The position numbers and the translations under genes are program-made. Positions 1-5,307 of a stretch of DNA of 5,688 nucleotides are shown piece after piece; position 1 is the first letter of the stretch; each line of letters starts with the position of its first letter. This stretch comes from an uncultured Eubacteriales bacterium (GTDB lineage Bacteria; Bacillota; Clostridia; Monoglobales; Firm-18): assembly GCA_905210885.1 (NCBI GenBank), contig CAJLYO010000121.1, positions 1 to 5,688 of the forward strand, written 5' to 3'. A model generated the notes under the pieces. The model saw only the letters and a program-made list of their open reading frames with translations. It searched no databases and had not been told where the DNA came from.

Positions 1-257
1 ACTCTGTCAGGAAAAACAGAAGCATTTATTAAATCGGCAGGGTCTACTTCAAGAGCATCAGCGATATTGAAAAACACTTCCAAAGAAAACGGATGTGCAA
101 TGCCGGGCGCCTCAATGGCACTTATGTGCGAACGGCTGACACATGCCAGCTCCGCAAGCTTTTCCTGAGATAAACCTCTCATTTTACGGATTGTTGATAT
201 CGCAATACCTAATTGTATAAATCTGTCACGGTTCTTAAAACCTACCGTACCGCTCAT
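1..257 (-). CDS. XRE-family helix-turn-helix transcriptional regulator (3' end outside window)
   Basis: The reverse strand reads an open frame of 85 codons from an ATG at 257 and runs off the left edge without a stop, so the C-terminus is missing. Residues about 16-77 form a Cro/C1-type HTH domain: a first helix around IRKMRGLSQEKLAELA (23-38), a turn, the recognition helix VSRSHISAIE (40-49), then FFNIADALEVDPADLI (62-77), which matches the usual last helices of the family. Members bind short palindromes as dimers, often repressing themselves and a neighbour. The start is supported by AGAGGTGGG (264-272) six bases upstream. The gene is divergent from the SLOG gene and shares a 167-bp control region with it. 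Similar small regulators sit in phages and integrative elements and also control chromosomal genes; nothing here separates these. The domain call is firm; the target is inferred. Confidence 0.88.
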   Translation of the reverse strand, partial: MSGTVGFKNRDRFIQLGIAISTIRKMRGLSQEKLAELACVSRSHISAIEAPGIAHPFSLEVFFNIADALEVDPADLINASVFPDR

Positions 258-284
258 TTGATACCCACCTCTTTCATGTATATT

Positions 285-313
285 ATTATACTTTAAACCA
301 ATGGTTATGTCTG
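285..313 (-). promoter_or_regulatory. Promoter of the XRE regulator gene
   Basis: On the minus strand a perfect TATAAT -10 box (285-290) is preceded, after a 17-bp spacer, by CAGACA (308-313), which matches TTGACA at four of six positions. The -10 lies 28 bp before the ATG at 257, giving a short leader that holds the ribosome binding site. Confidence 0.6.
296..306. promoter_or_regulatory. Candidate operator palindrome in the XRE promoter spacer
   Basis: AACCA-A-TGGTT is a perfect 5+5 inverted repeat about one central base. It lies between the -10 and -35 boxes of the XRE promoter, where a bound dimer would block RNA polymerase. Autorepression by the adjacent XRE protein is an inference from position. 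The site is short enough to occur by chance in A+T-rich DNA. Confidence 0.35.
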
Positions 314-330
314 TGTTCGTTGGTAAGCAC

Positions 331-359
331 TTGACTAAATTAGAGTGCAATAGTATAAT
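331..359 (+). promoter_or_regulatory. Strong sigma-A-type promoter of the SLOG gene
   Basis: TTGACT (331-336) and a perfect TATAAT (354-359) are separated by exactly 17 bp, close to the housekeeping-sigma consensus. Transcription would start near 366, leaving about 59 bases of leader before the ATG at 425. The promoter is back to back with the minus-strand promoter of the XRE gene; the two -35 boxes are only 17 bp apart. Confidence 0.75.
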
Positions 360-399
360 TAAATATCAATAAGACCATATCAGCAAGCATTTATTGCAC
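345..399. repeat. 8-bp inverted repeat GTGCAATA / TATTGCAC around the SLOG promoter -10
   Basis: GTGCAATA (345-352), in the spacer of the SLOG promoter, is exactly repeated in inverted form as TATTGCAC (392-399) in the leader. The arm centres are 47 bp apart. Two such half-sites around a -10 box could be regulator sites that loop the DNA. The downstream arm is also in the transcript, but the upstream arm lies before the expected start, so an RNA hairpin is unlikely. Function is inferred only from placement. Confidence 0.35.
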
Positions 400-424
400 A
401 AAAAATCATAAGGGGTGTAATTTA

Positions 425-901
425 ATGAGTAAAGATCATACCTGTTGTTTCTTCGGGCACAGGAAAATCGAAATTACAGACGAATTAACAAATCGTTTGA
501 ATACGGTTATTGAAAAATTAATTAGGTTTGAAAAAATTGATACTTTTTTATTTGGCAGTAAAAGTGAATTTGACGAACTGTGTTTAAAAACGGTGACAAA
601 ACTAAAAAAGAAATACACTCATATTAAACGAATTTATGTCAGGGCAGAGTTTCCATATATCAGCGATAGCTACAAAGCCTATCTTTTAGAAAGCTATGAC
701 GACACATATTACCCACGGCGGTTAACAAACGCAGGTCGAGCTGTGTATATCAAGCGTAATTATGAAATGATTGATAACAGTGATTTTTGTGTAACTTATT
801 ATGATGAAAATTATAAGCCTTATGTGCAAAAAAGCAGCGGTACAAGGCTTGCATATGATTATGCAAAAAAGAAAAATTTGATAATAATAAATGTAAGATA
901 A
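425..901 (+). CDS. SLOG-family (DUF1273/YpsA-like) small protein
   Basis: This 158-residue soluble protein has the layout of the short clostridial SLOG proteins, which have a Rossmann-like fold thought to bind nucleotides or nucleotide-derived ligands. Visible motifs are CCFFGHRKI (7-15) at the first strand, FLFGSKSEFDELC (41-53), which corresponds to the usual FGGxGEFDxLC ligand loop, the aromatic YDDTYYP (91-97), YIKRNYEMIDNSDFCVTYY (108-126), and SGTRLAYDYAKKK (138-150) before a last strand LIIINVR. The common second glycine of FGG is serine here. There is no signal peptide or membrane segment. The start follows AGGGGTG at 411-417, and a strong promoter lies upstream. The G+C content is low (about 35% in the first part counted), lower than in the next operon. 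No stable terminator was found after it. Family assignment is good; the physiological role is unknown, and such genes often occur with mobile or stress functions. Confidence 0.82.
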   Translation: MSKDHTCCFFGHRKIEITDELTNRLNTVIEKLIRFEKIDTFLFGSKSEFDELCLKTVTKLKKKYTHIKRIYVRAEFPYISDSYKAYLLESYDDTYYPRRLTNAGRAVYIKRNYEMIDNSDFCVTYYDENYKPYVQKSSGTRLAYDYAKKKNLIIINVR

Positions 902-929
902 AACATATATGTATTATTAAAGTGCCTAC

Positions 930-958
930 TTGTTTTTGCCGCTTATTTGTATTATAAT
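930..958 (+). promoter_or_regulatory. Probable promoter of the DUF5131-regulator-kinase operon
   Basis: A perfect TATAAT (953-958) is preceded, with a 17-bp spacer, by TTGTTT (930-935), a weak three-of-six -35 match. The predicted start is near 965, about 24 bases before the ATG at 989. A weak -35 would fit a promoter helped by an activator, but that is not shown. Confidence 0.5.
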
Positions 959-988
959 AATTGCATAACAAAGTATTGAGGTTAGGCT

Positions 989-1876
989 ATGCATGATATA
1001 TGGAATCCGTGGCACGGCTGCAAAAAGTGCAGTGAAGGGTGCCAAAACTGCTATATGTATTTTTTAGACCGCACCCGTGACAGGGACGGCTCGGAAATTT
1101 ACCGCACAAAATCGGGATTTAACTATCCCCTGCAAAAGTCCAGAAACGGCGAATACAAGGTAAAAAGCGGCGAGCTTATACGCGTATGCATGACCTCGGA
1201 TTTTTTTCTTGAGGAGGCGGACGGCTGGCGGAATGACGCATGGGAAATTATGCGAAAACGCAGCGATGTGAAATTCTACCTTCTCACCAAGCGCCCGGAA
1301 AGGGTGGAAAAATGCCTGCCTTCCGATTGGGGTGACGGCTGGGAAAACATATTTTTTAACGTTACGTGCGAAAATCAGCGCAGAGCAGACGAGCGCATAC
1401 CGATTTTGTTTTCGCTTCCGTTTAAACACAAGGGCATTATGTGCGCGCCGTTTATCGGCGAAATCAGCATAGAAAAATACCTTAAGGAAAATCAGATTGA
1501 ACGCGTCACCTGCGGCGGCGAAAATTACGACGGCTCACGTCCGTGCAATTTTGACTGGGTAAAAAGACTTCGCGCCGAGTGCGTGAAATACAATATAACC
1601 TTTTGTTTTATCGAAACGGGGACCAACTTTATAAAAGACGGCAAAAAATACTTTATACCGAAAAAGTCTGTCCAAAGTGAGATGGCGCTTAAATCGGGAA
1701 TGAATTTTACGGGAAAGCCGATAAATTTCAAACTTACGGACGAATTGGGGGCAATTATCCCGAAAGAAAACCTATATGTTCCGCACTACCGGGAAAACTG
1801 CGAAAAATGCGCAAGCCGGATTATCTGCAACGGCTGTTCGGACTGCGGAAAGTGTGAAAGGGGGCGGCGGCTATGA
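989..1876 (+). CDS. DUF5131 (phage Gp37/Gp68-like) cysteine-rich, putative Fe-S protein
   Basis: The 295-residue protein opens with the family signature WNPWHGC (5-11) followed by SEGCQNCY (15-22). The cysteines C14, C18 and C21 are spaced CX3CX2C, the radical-SAM-type cluster spacing, with an extra C11. Further family landmarks are IRVCMTSDFFLEEAD (64-78), FYLLTKRPERV (96-106), VTCGGENYDGSRPCNFDW (173-190) and ETGTNFIKDGKKYFIPKK (209-226). The C-terminus carries six more cysteines at 271, 274, 280, 283, 286 and 289, a second likely metal site. Fe-S binding and radical chemistry are inferences from cysteine spacing and general resemblance; the substrate is unknown. No signal peptide or membrane segment is visible, so it should be cytosolic. 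The start follows GAGG (978-981) by seven bases. Its TGA overlaps the ATG of the response regulator by 4 bp, implying translational coupling. Length is full for the family, with no frameshift. Confidence 0.85.
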   Translation: MHDIWNPWHGCKKCSEGCQNCYMYFLDRTRDRDGSEIYRTKSGFNYPLQKSRNGEYKVKSGELIRVCMTSDFFLEEADGWRNDAWEIMRKRSDVKFYLLTKRPERVEKCLPSDWGDGWENIFFNVTCENQRRADERIPILFSLPFKHKGIMCAPFIGEISIEKYLKENQIERVTCGGENYDGSRPCNFDWVKRLRAECVKYNITFCFIETGTNFIKDGKKYFIPKKSVQSEMALKSGMNFTGKPINFKLTDELGAIIPKENLYVPHYRENCEKCASRIICNGCSDCGKCERGRRL

Positions 1877-2601
1877 AAATTACAATATGCGACGATCAGA
1901 ATAACGAGCTTGAAAACATTAAGCAGATTGTATCCGAATACGCAAAGACGTATCCGGAACTTCTTATTGAAATTAACTGTTTTTCAAATCCTCTCGACAC
2001 GTTGGACGACATAAATAAAAATGGCGCACCGGATATTGCGCTGCTGGACATTTGCATGCCCGGAATTTTTGGCACGGAAATCGCAAAGGAAATTCAAAGT
2101 AAAAACGGTGATAACACGGATATAATTTTCCTTACCACAAGCTCCGATTTCGCCGTGGAAGCGTTTGCCATGCATGTAAATGACTATCTTACAAAGCCGT
2201 TTTCAAAAGAAAGACTTACAAGCACTCTTGATACAATTATTAAAAAAAGGCAAAAACGGCTGTTTGTGCCGATAACGTGCGGCAAGGAAATACACCGGAT
2301 TGACTTATATCAGGTTATGTATATGGAATCGAAAAACCACAGCGTTGAAATATGCTTAAAAACAGGGAAAAATCTTAAAACGCGCACTGCTCTTGCGGAT
2401 ATAAAAAATCTGCTTAACGATATTGACGGTTTTATACCGGTAGGGGCTTCGTATATCGTGAATTTAAGGTGCGTGCAAAGTATTCTGCAAACCGGACTTA
2501 TTATGATAAACGGACAAAACATTCCCGTTCCCAGACGCATAAGAAATGATGTTAAGGAACAGTACTTTGATTTTTACCGAAGGGAGGCAATGAAAAAATG
2601 A
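1873..2601 (+). CDS. LytTR-family response regulator (AgrA-like)
   Basis: The 242-residue protein has a receiver domain (about 1-122) and a LytTR DNA-binding domain (about 130-237). The receiver shows the acidic pair D7-D8, the phosphoacceptor D59 in LLDICMPG (57-64), threonines at 88-89 and the conserved K108 in LTKPF (106-110), so it should be phosphorylatable. The LytTR part shows the typical YMES (150-153), a VNLRCVQSI strand-loop and a PVPRR segment near the end. LytTR proteins bind paired direct repeats about one or two helical turns apart and activate transcription, often of peptide-signalling, bacteriocin or surface genes. The ATG overlaps the DUF5131 stop (ATGA) and is preceded by AGGGGG at about 1859-1864. 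Its own stop overlaps the kinase start in the same way, so the partner is clear. The regulated genes are unknown. Confidence 0.93.
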   Translation: MKITICDDQNNELENIKQIVSEYAKTYPELLIEINCFSNPLDTLDDINKNGAPDIALLDICMPGIFGTEIAKEIQSKNGDNTDIIFLTTSSDFAVEAFAMHVNDYLTKPFSKERLTSTLDTIIKKRQKRLFVPITCGKEIHRIDLYQVMYMESKNHSVEICLKTGKNLKTRTALADIKNLLNDIDGFIPVGASYIVNLRCVQSILQTGLIMINGQNIPVPRRIRNDVKEQYFDFYRREAMKK

Positions 2602-3869
2602 TACATGTGTTTACGGTTTGTATTTTGCTCGCATTTTCGCACATGCTTTCATTTTGGGTAATGACGGAGCCGAAATATTCCGTGCGCAAAACAATGCTTA
2701 TTTATTCGGTATTCTGCACTGCGTTTGTATGTATTCTTATGCTGTTTTACGCTATGCTCGGCAACGGTCCGGGATATTACGCCATAGGATTTACAAGCAC
2801 GATTATTGTTGCGTTTGTAATTTTCGTACTTGCCTCCGCCGACCCGCTTTGCAAAAAGATTTTTCTGTTTATAAGCTACGCAAATGTGTTCAGCATGTTT
2901 GTGTGTATTTCGCTTATATTGTGCAGCATATTTTTTAAAGGAGCGCCGAACCTTGTTATATATTATGCAAGAAACATTATAAGGACGTTTATGTTTATTC
3001 CGACGGCTTTGATATACATACATTTTCTCCGTCCGACGGTGAGAGCCGTGTCCGGAAAACAGCGTAAAACATGGTACTCCATATCTGTTGTTTCGGTTTT
3101 GTTCTTAGTGATATTTGCATTGTTTCTGGTGTTATTCCATACCAAATACGAGCATATCAACATATACATCCCGTTTTTCGCCGTTTCCGTTTTGATTTAC
3201 TGCTCGATTCTGTGGGTTATTTTCGGTACAATACGGTCTATGATAGACAAAAGCAATACGGAGCTGATTAACCAAAACGTTGCTTACCTACAGGGACAGC
3301 TTAAAACCGCAAAGGAAAATGAGCTGTCCGCAAAAACAGTTCGTCATGACATAAGACATCACAATCAGAATATTGCGGCTATGCTGAAAAAGGGCGAGAT
3401 ACAGGAAGCTGTGAAATATTTGGAGCAGTATGACGACGCTCTGGATGCCGCACGGGTAAACGAATTTTGCTCTCACATAACCGTGAATGCTATTTTAAGC
3501 AACTTTTACAATAAAGCGCAAAGCATGGGAATTTCCGTTTCTGTCCGTGCAGACACAAATGAAGCCACGCACATAACGGATATGGACTTTGTCGCTGTTT
3601 TGTCAAATCTTTTGGAAAACGCCGTAAACGGCTGCGCCGAGTGCGGTCCCGGCGGCGAAATAAAGTTTAATATCCGAACGGTTGCGGATAAAACGGTTAT
3701 TGTATGCTCCAATCCCTGCAAAAAGGATATTTCGATAGAAAATAACATGATTAAAAACCGCGGCATCGGAATCGCCAGCATGCTTTCGGCAATACGAAAA
3801 TATGACGGCAATATAAAATACAGTCTTGACAGCGGAGTTTTAACTGCCTGCATTATATTAAATTCCTGA
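2598..3869 (+). CDS. Multi-pass membrane GHKL sensor histidine kinase (AgrC-like)
   Basis: The 423-residue protein has six or seven hydrophobic segments in its first half, at about 3-21, 33-54, 61-80, 88-112, 118-143, 160-182 and 188-212, followed by a coiled-coil-like linker (about 215-245). The dimerisation/phosphoacceptor motif is VRHDIRHHNQN (248-258), with H250 the likely phosphorylated histidine. The ATPase domain shows the N box SNLLENAVNG (336-345; N337, N341) and a glycine box NRGIGI (387-392), ending close to the C-terminus as in the HATPase_c_5/GHKL group. This layout is that of AgrC/ComD-type kinases, many of which sense peptides with the membrane part; the ligand here is unknown. 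It should phosphorylate D59 of the preceding LytTR regulator. The start codon overlaps the regulator's stop by ATGA and has AGGGAGG (2580-2586) 11 bases upstream, a little long. It is the last gene of the three-gene unit, with a terminator 37 bp after its stop. Confidence 0.92.
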   Translation: MIHVFTVCILLAFSHMLSFWVMTEPKYSVRKTMLIYSVFCTAFVCILMLFYAMLGNGPGYYAIGFTSTIIVAFVIFVLASADPLCKKIFLFISYANVFSMFVCISLILCSIFFKGAPNLVIYYARNIIRTFMFIPTALIYIHFLRPTVRAVSGKQRKTWYSISVVSVLFLVIFALFLVLFHTKYEHINIYIPFFAVSVLIYCSILWVIFGTIRSMIDKSNTELINQNVAYLQGQLKTAKENELSAKTVRHDIRHHNQNIAAMLKKGEIQEAVKYLEQYDDALDAARVNEFCSHITVNAILSNFYNKAQSMGISVSVRADTNEATHITDMDFVAVLSNLLENAVNGCAECGPGGEIKFNIRTVADKTVIVCSNPCKKDISIENNMIKNRGIGIASMLSAIRKYDGNIKYSLDSGVLTACIILNS

Positions 3870-3873
3870 GAAA

Positions 3874-3900
3874 GACCAATTAAGTATAAAAATCGACCAA
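3874..3900. repeat. Direct repeat of GACCAA, 21 bp apart
   Basis: GACCAA occurs at 3874-3879 and again at 3895-3900, exactly 21 bp start to start, which is two helical turns on one DNA face. This is the periodicity used by AgrA-type LytTR regulators. The hexamer does not match the usual ACAGTTA-like core, so a link to the neighbouring LytTR protein is speculative. Confidence 0.3.
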
Positions 3901-3905
3901 ATGCG

Positions 3906-3934
3906 AAAAAACCGTCCATCATTGGCGGTTTTTT
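3906..3934 (+). terminator. Rho-independent terminator of the DUF5131-regulator-kinase operon
   Basis: AAAAAACCG (3906-3914) pairs perfectly with CGGTTTTTT (3926-3934). An inner CC/GG pair lies past one bulged T, over a short ATCATT loop. The right arm ends in a run of six T. It lies 37 bp after the kinase stop, and the A-rich left arm could let it work in reverse as well. Confidence 0.8.
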
Positions 3935-3942
3935 GTTATACT
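3934..3942 (+). promoter_or_regulatory. Possible extended -10 promoter for the small ORF and GGDEF gene
   Basis: TG-T-TATACT (3934-3942) is an extended -10 element placed directly after the terminator hairpin. No good -35 is present at the right distance, as expected for extended -10 promoters. Transcription would start near 3949, just before the ribosome binding site, giving a very short leader. Read-through of the terminator is the alternative source of expression. Confidence 0.4.
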
Positions 3943-3949
3943 TGGGCAA

Positions 3950-3958
3950 GGAAGGTGG
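3950..3958 (+). promoter_or_regulatory. Ribosome binding site that selects a TTG start
   Basis: GGAAGGTGG lies five bases before the TTG at 3964. No ATG in that frame follows a comparable site, so it argues for a TTG start. The in-frame ATG at 3901 sits before the terminator hairpin, has no such site and would put the hairpin in the coding region. Confidence 0.5.
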
Positions 3959-3963
3959 ATATA

Positions 3964-4218
3964 TTGTTTTTCAGAAGGAAAAAGGTGACATTTAATAAAG
4001 TGGCGAAGTTCAACTACGAATTGGATACCAACGAAAATTTAAAAGAAGAGCTCAAAAATCTCGCATTATGCAGAAACGAAATGAATAAAACGGAATACCT
4101 GTCTAAAATATTATCATTATTCAGTGAAGAAGGTCTTGATCTTACTTTGAAAGAGCTTGATATGCTTCTTTTGCTGAGAAACAAAACCGATCAAATGCTG
4201 CTGGAGAAAAACAAATGA
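3964..4218 (+). CDS. Small unrecognised protein upstream of the GGDEF gene
   Basis: I do not recognise this protein. With the TTG start it has 84 residues; a GTG at 3985 with AGAAGG (3973-3978) upstream is a second possible start. The N-terminus is basic and aromatic (FFRRKKVTFNK). The rest is rich in Leu, Glu, Lys and Asn and probably mostly alpha-helical, with a leucine-rich stretch LDMLLLLRNKTDQMLLEKNK at the end that could form an amphipathic or coiled-coil helix. There is one cysteine and no signal peptide. It is A+T-rich like the genes before it. Its TGA overlaps an in-frame ATG (4215) of the next frame, and the better GGDEF start is 41 bp downstream, so the two are probably co-transcribed. 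It could be a small partner or regulator of the cyclase, or a remnant of a longer gene; the sequence does not decide. Confidence 0.55.
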   Translation: MFFRRKKVTFNKVAKFNYELDTNENLKEELKNLALCRNEMNKTEYLSKILSLFSEEGLDLTLKELDMLLLLRNKTDQMLLEKNK

Positions 4219-4247
4219 TAGCAGCAAGCAGGGCTTCCGTTAGTATT

Positions 4248-4254
4248 CAGGAGG
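4248..4254 (+). promoter_or_regulatory. Ribosome binding site that sets the GGDEF gene start at 4260
   Basis: CAGGAGG, a near-perfect Shine-Dalgarno sequence, is five bases before the ATG at 4260. The upstream in-frame ATG at 4215 overlaps the stop of the small gene but has only a weak site (GGAGAAAA at 4203-4210), so 4260 is preferred. Confidence 0.75.
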
Positions 4255-4259
4255 ACATT

Positions 4260-5198
4260 ATGGGAAACAAAGTGATAGAAAAATTATTTGAGCTCGCCTA
4301 TACCGACAGTATGACCAATGTACAAAACCGCAATGCTTATGAGGAGCGTTTAAAACAGCTCCGCGAGCCGGACGCGGATATCTCACGCATTACAGTTATA
4401 GTAATAGATATAAACGGTTTGAAAAAGATAAATGACAGTTACGGTCATTTCGGCGGCGATGATGCAATAAAAACCGTTGCATCCGCACTTCGGGACACTA
4501 TCGGCGAAAAAGCCGATATCTACCGCATCGGCGGTGATGAATTCGTGATCCTCACCCCGAACCAGCCCCCCTACAGTGTGTGGGTGGCTGTGGACAAGAT
4601 GCGTGCTTTCCTGCGCGAGAAGGAGTACGAGATCTCGGTGGGCATCCAGAACACCAACGACCTGCACCGGCTGGACGATGCCATGAATCAGGCAGAAGCT
4701 GCCATGCGGCAGGACAAGCAGGCCTATTACGCCCGCAACGGCCAGGAGCGCCAGCTGCGGGGCCTGAACGAGAAGCTGGAGCAGACCCTGACCGAAAAGC
4801 GGGATGCCGAACATTTCCTGCGGGTCCTTGCCCCCAAGTACCAGAGCGTGTTCGTTGTGGATCTGAAGACCGACCGTATGCGCGGCGTGATCGTCCCGGA
4901 CTATTTCCAGAAAATTCTGAACACCTCCGGCGGCTCTTTCCTCGCCGTTCTGCAGCAGTACCGTGATACGCAGGTGCAGCCCGCCTACCGCGAGAGTCTG
5001 GCGGACCTGCTGGACTACAACTATATCCGCAGCAAGGTCCTGACCGGCGACATCGTGGAGCACACCTATAAAAAGACCGACGGCACCACCTTCCGCGTCA
5101 AGGTGACACCCTACTCCAGGAGTGGCTCTCATATCGATGAAACGCTCTGGATCTTCTCGGATGAAGGGGCATCCCTTACCCCTCCCCAGACAAAATAA
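4260..5198 (+). CDS. GGDEF-domain protein (probable diguanylate cyclase) with C-terminal PAS-like domain
   Basis: From the ATG at 4260 the protein has 312 residues. The GGDEF domain (about 10-155) is intact: YTDSMTNVQNRNAYE (14-28), the metal/nucleotide segment VIDINGLKKINDSYGH (48-63) with D50, N52 and D59, and the active-site loop RIGGDEF (89-95). It should make cyclic di-GMP from two GTP. The inhibitory I-site RxxD is replaced by EKAD (83-86), so product inhibition at this site is probably weak or absent. A charged helical linker (about 161-185) leads to a C-terminal domain (about 190-302) with YQSVFVVDLKTDRMRGV and later YKKTDGTTFRVKVTPYSR, resembling PAS folds. There is no membrane segment. 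Codon use changes sharply near the GGDEF motif, with A+T-rich, ATA-using codons before and G/C-ending codons after, suggesting a mosaic gene. A 16-bp hairpin terminator follows. Confidence 0.9.
   Translation: MGNKVIEKLFELAYTDSMTNVQNRNAYEERLKQLREPDADISRITVIVIDINGLKKINDSYGHFGGDDAIKTVASALRDTIGEKADIYRIGGDEFVILTPNQPPYSVWVAVDKMRAFLREKEYEISVGIQNTNDLHRLDDAMNQAEAAMRQDKQAYYARNGQERQLRGLNEKLEQTLTEKRDAEHFLRVLAPKYQSVFVVDLKTDRMRGVIVPDYFQKILNTSGGSFLAVLQQYRDTQVQPAYRESLADLLDYNYIRSKVLTGDIVEHTYKKTDGTTFRVKVTPYSRSGSHIDETLWIFSDEGASLTPPQTK
4470..4545. other. Base-composition and codon-use junction inside the GGDEF gene
   Basis: By hand count, 4261-4500 is about 42% G+C (28% in 4381-4440), while 4561-4740 is about 61%. 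Isoleucine codons before about 4470 are largely ATA; afterwards ATC is used. Third positions become almost all G or C. The change falls over codons for the cyclase's conserved YRIGGDEF loop, and the frame is kept. This looks like a recombination or assembly join between two related genes. Confidence 0.65.
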
Positions 5199-5213
5199 GT
5201 GATTAAACGTTAA

Positions 5214-5249
5214 AAAAATCGGAAACGACTGTGGTCGTTTCCGATTTTT
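5214..5249. terminator. Strong bidirectional terminator between convergent genes
   Basis: A perfect 16-bp stem (5214-5229 with 5234-5249) closes a TGTG loop. The G+C-containing core TCGGAAACGAC is flanked by A5 on the left and T5 on the right, so it gives a T-tract on both strands. It lies 15 bp after the GGDEF stop and 58 bp beyond the stop of the minus-strand nucleotidyltransferase, and can serve both. Confidence 0.92.
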
Positions 5250-5307
5250 GTTTTTACAGAAAAGTTGTGCCGGGTGCCCAGAGCCAAGCGGAGGGCATTT
5301 TAAATGG

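Noticed and set aside
903..912. ACATATATGT palindrome after the SLOG gene
   Set aside because: A 10-bp palindrome of alternating A/T-rich DNA is likely by chance in this A+T-rich gap. It has no T-tract and is too weak for a terminator.
882..919. TAATAATA / TATTATTA inverted repeat at the end of the SLOG gene
   Set aside because: It is low-complexity A/T sequence with no G-C pairs, so any stem would be unstable. It does not look like a terminator.
1064..1429. 121-codon minus-strand frame opposite the DUF5131 gene
   Set aside because: It is fully covered by a well-supported gene on the other strand, and no motif or start signal supports it.
2618..3023. Overlapping frames on both strands within the kinase membrane region
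   Set aside because: They are shadows of the membrane-segment codons: Cys/Tyr/Arg-rich products with no start signals.
3901..3963. ATG at 3901 as the start of the small ORF
   Set aside because: It would encode the terminator hairpin, lacks a ribosome binding site and adds residues that read as translated hairpin. The TTG at 3964 after GGAAGGTGG is better placed.
4580..4966. 128-codon plus-strand frame inside the GGDEF gene
   Set aside because: It is a +1-type shadow in G+C-rich coding DNA, with a Gly/Arg/Ala/Pro-biased product and no ribosome binding site.
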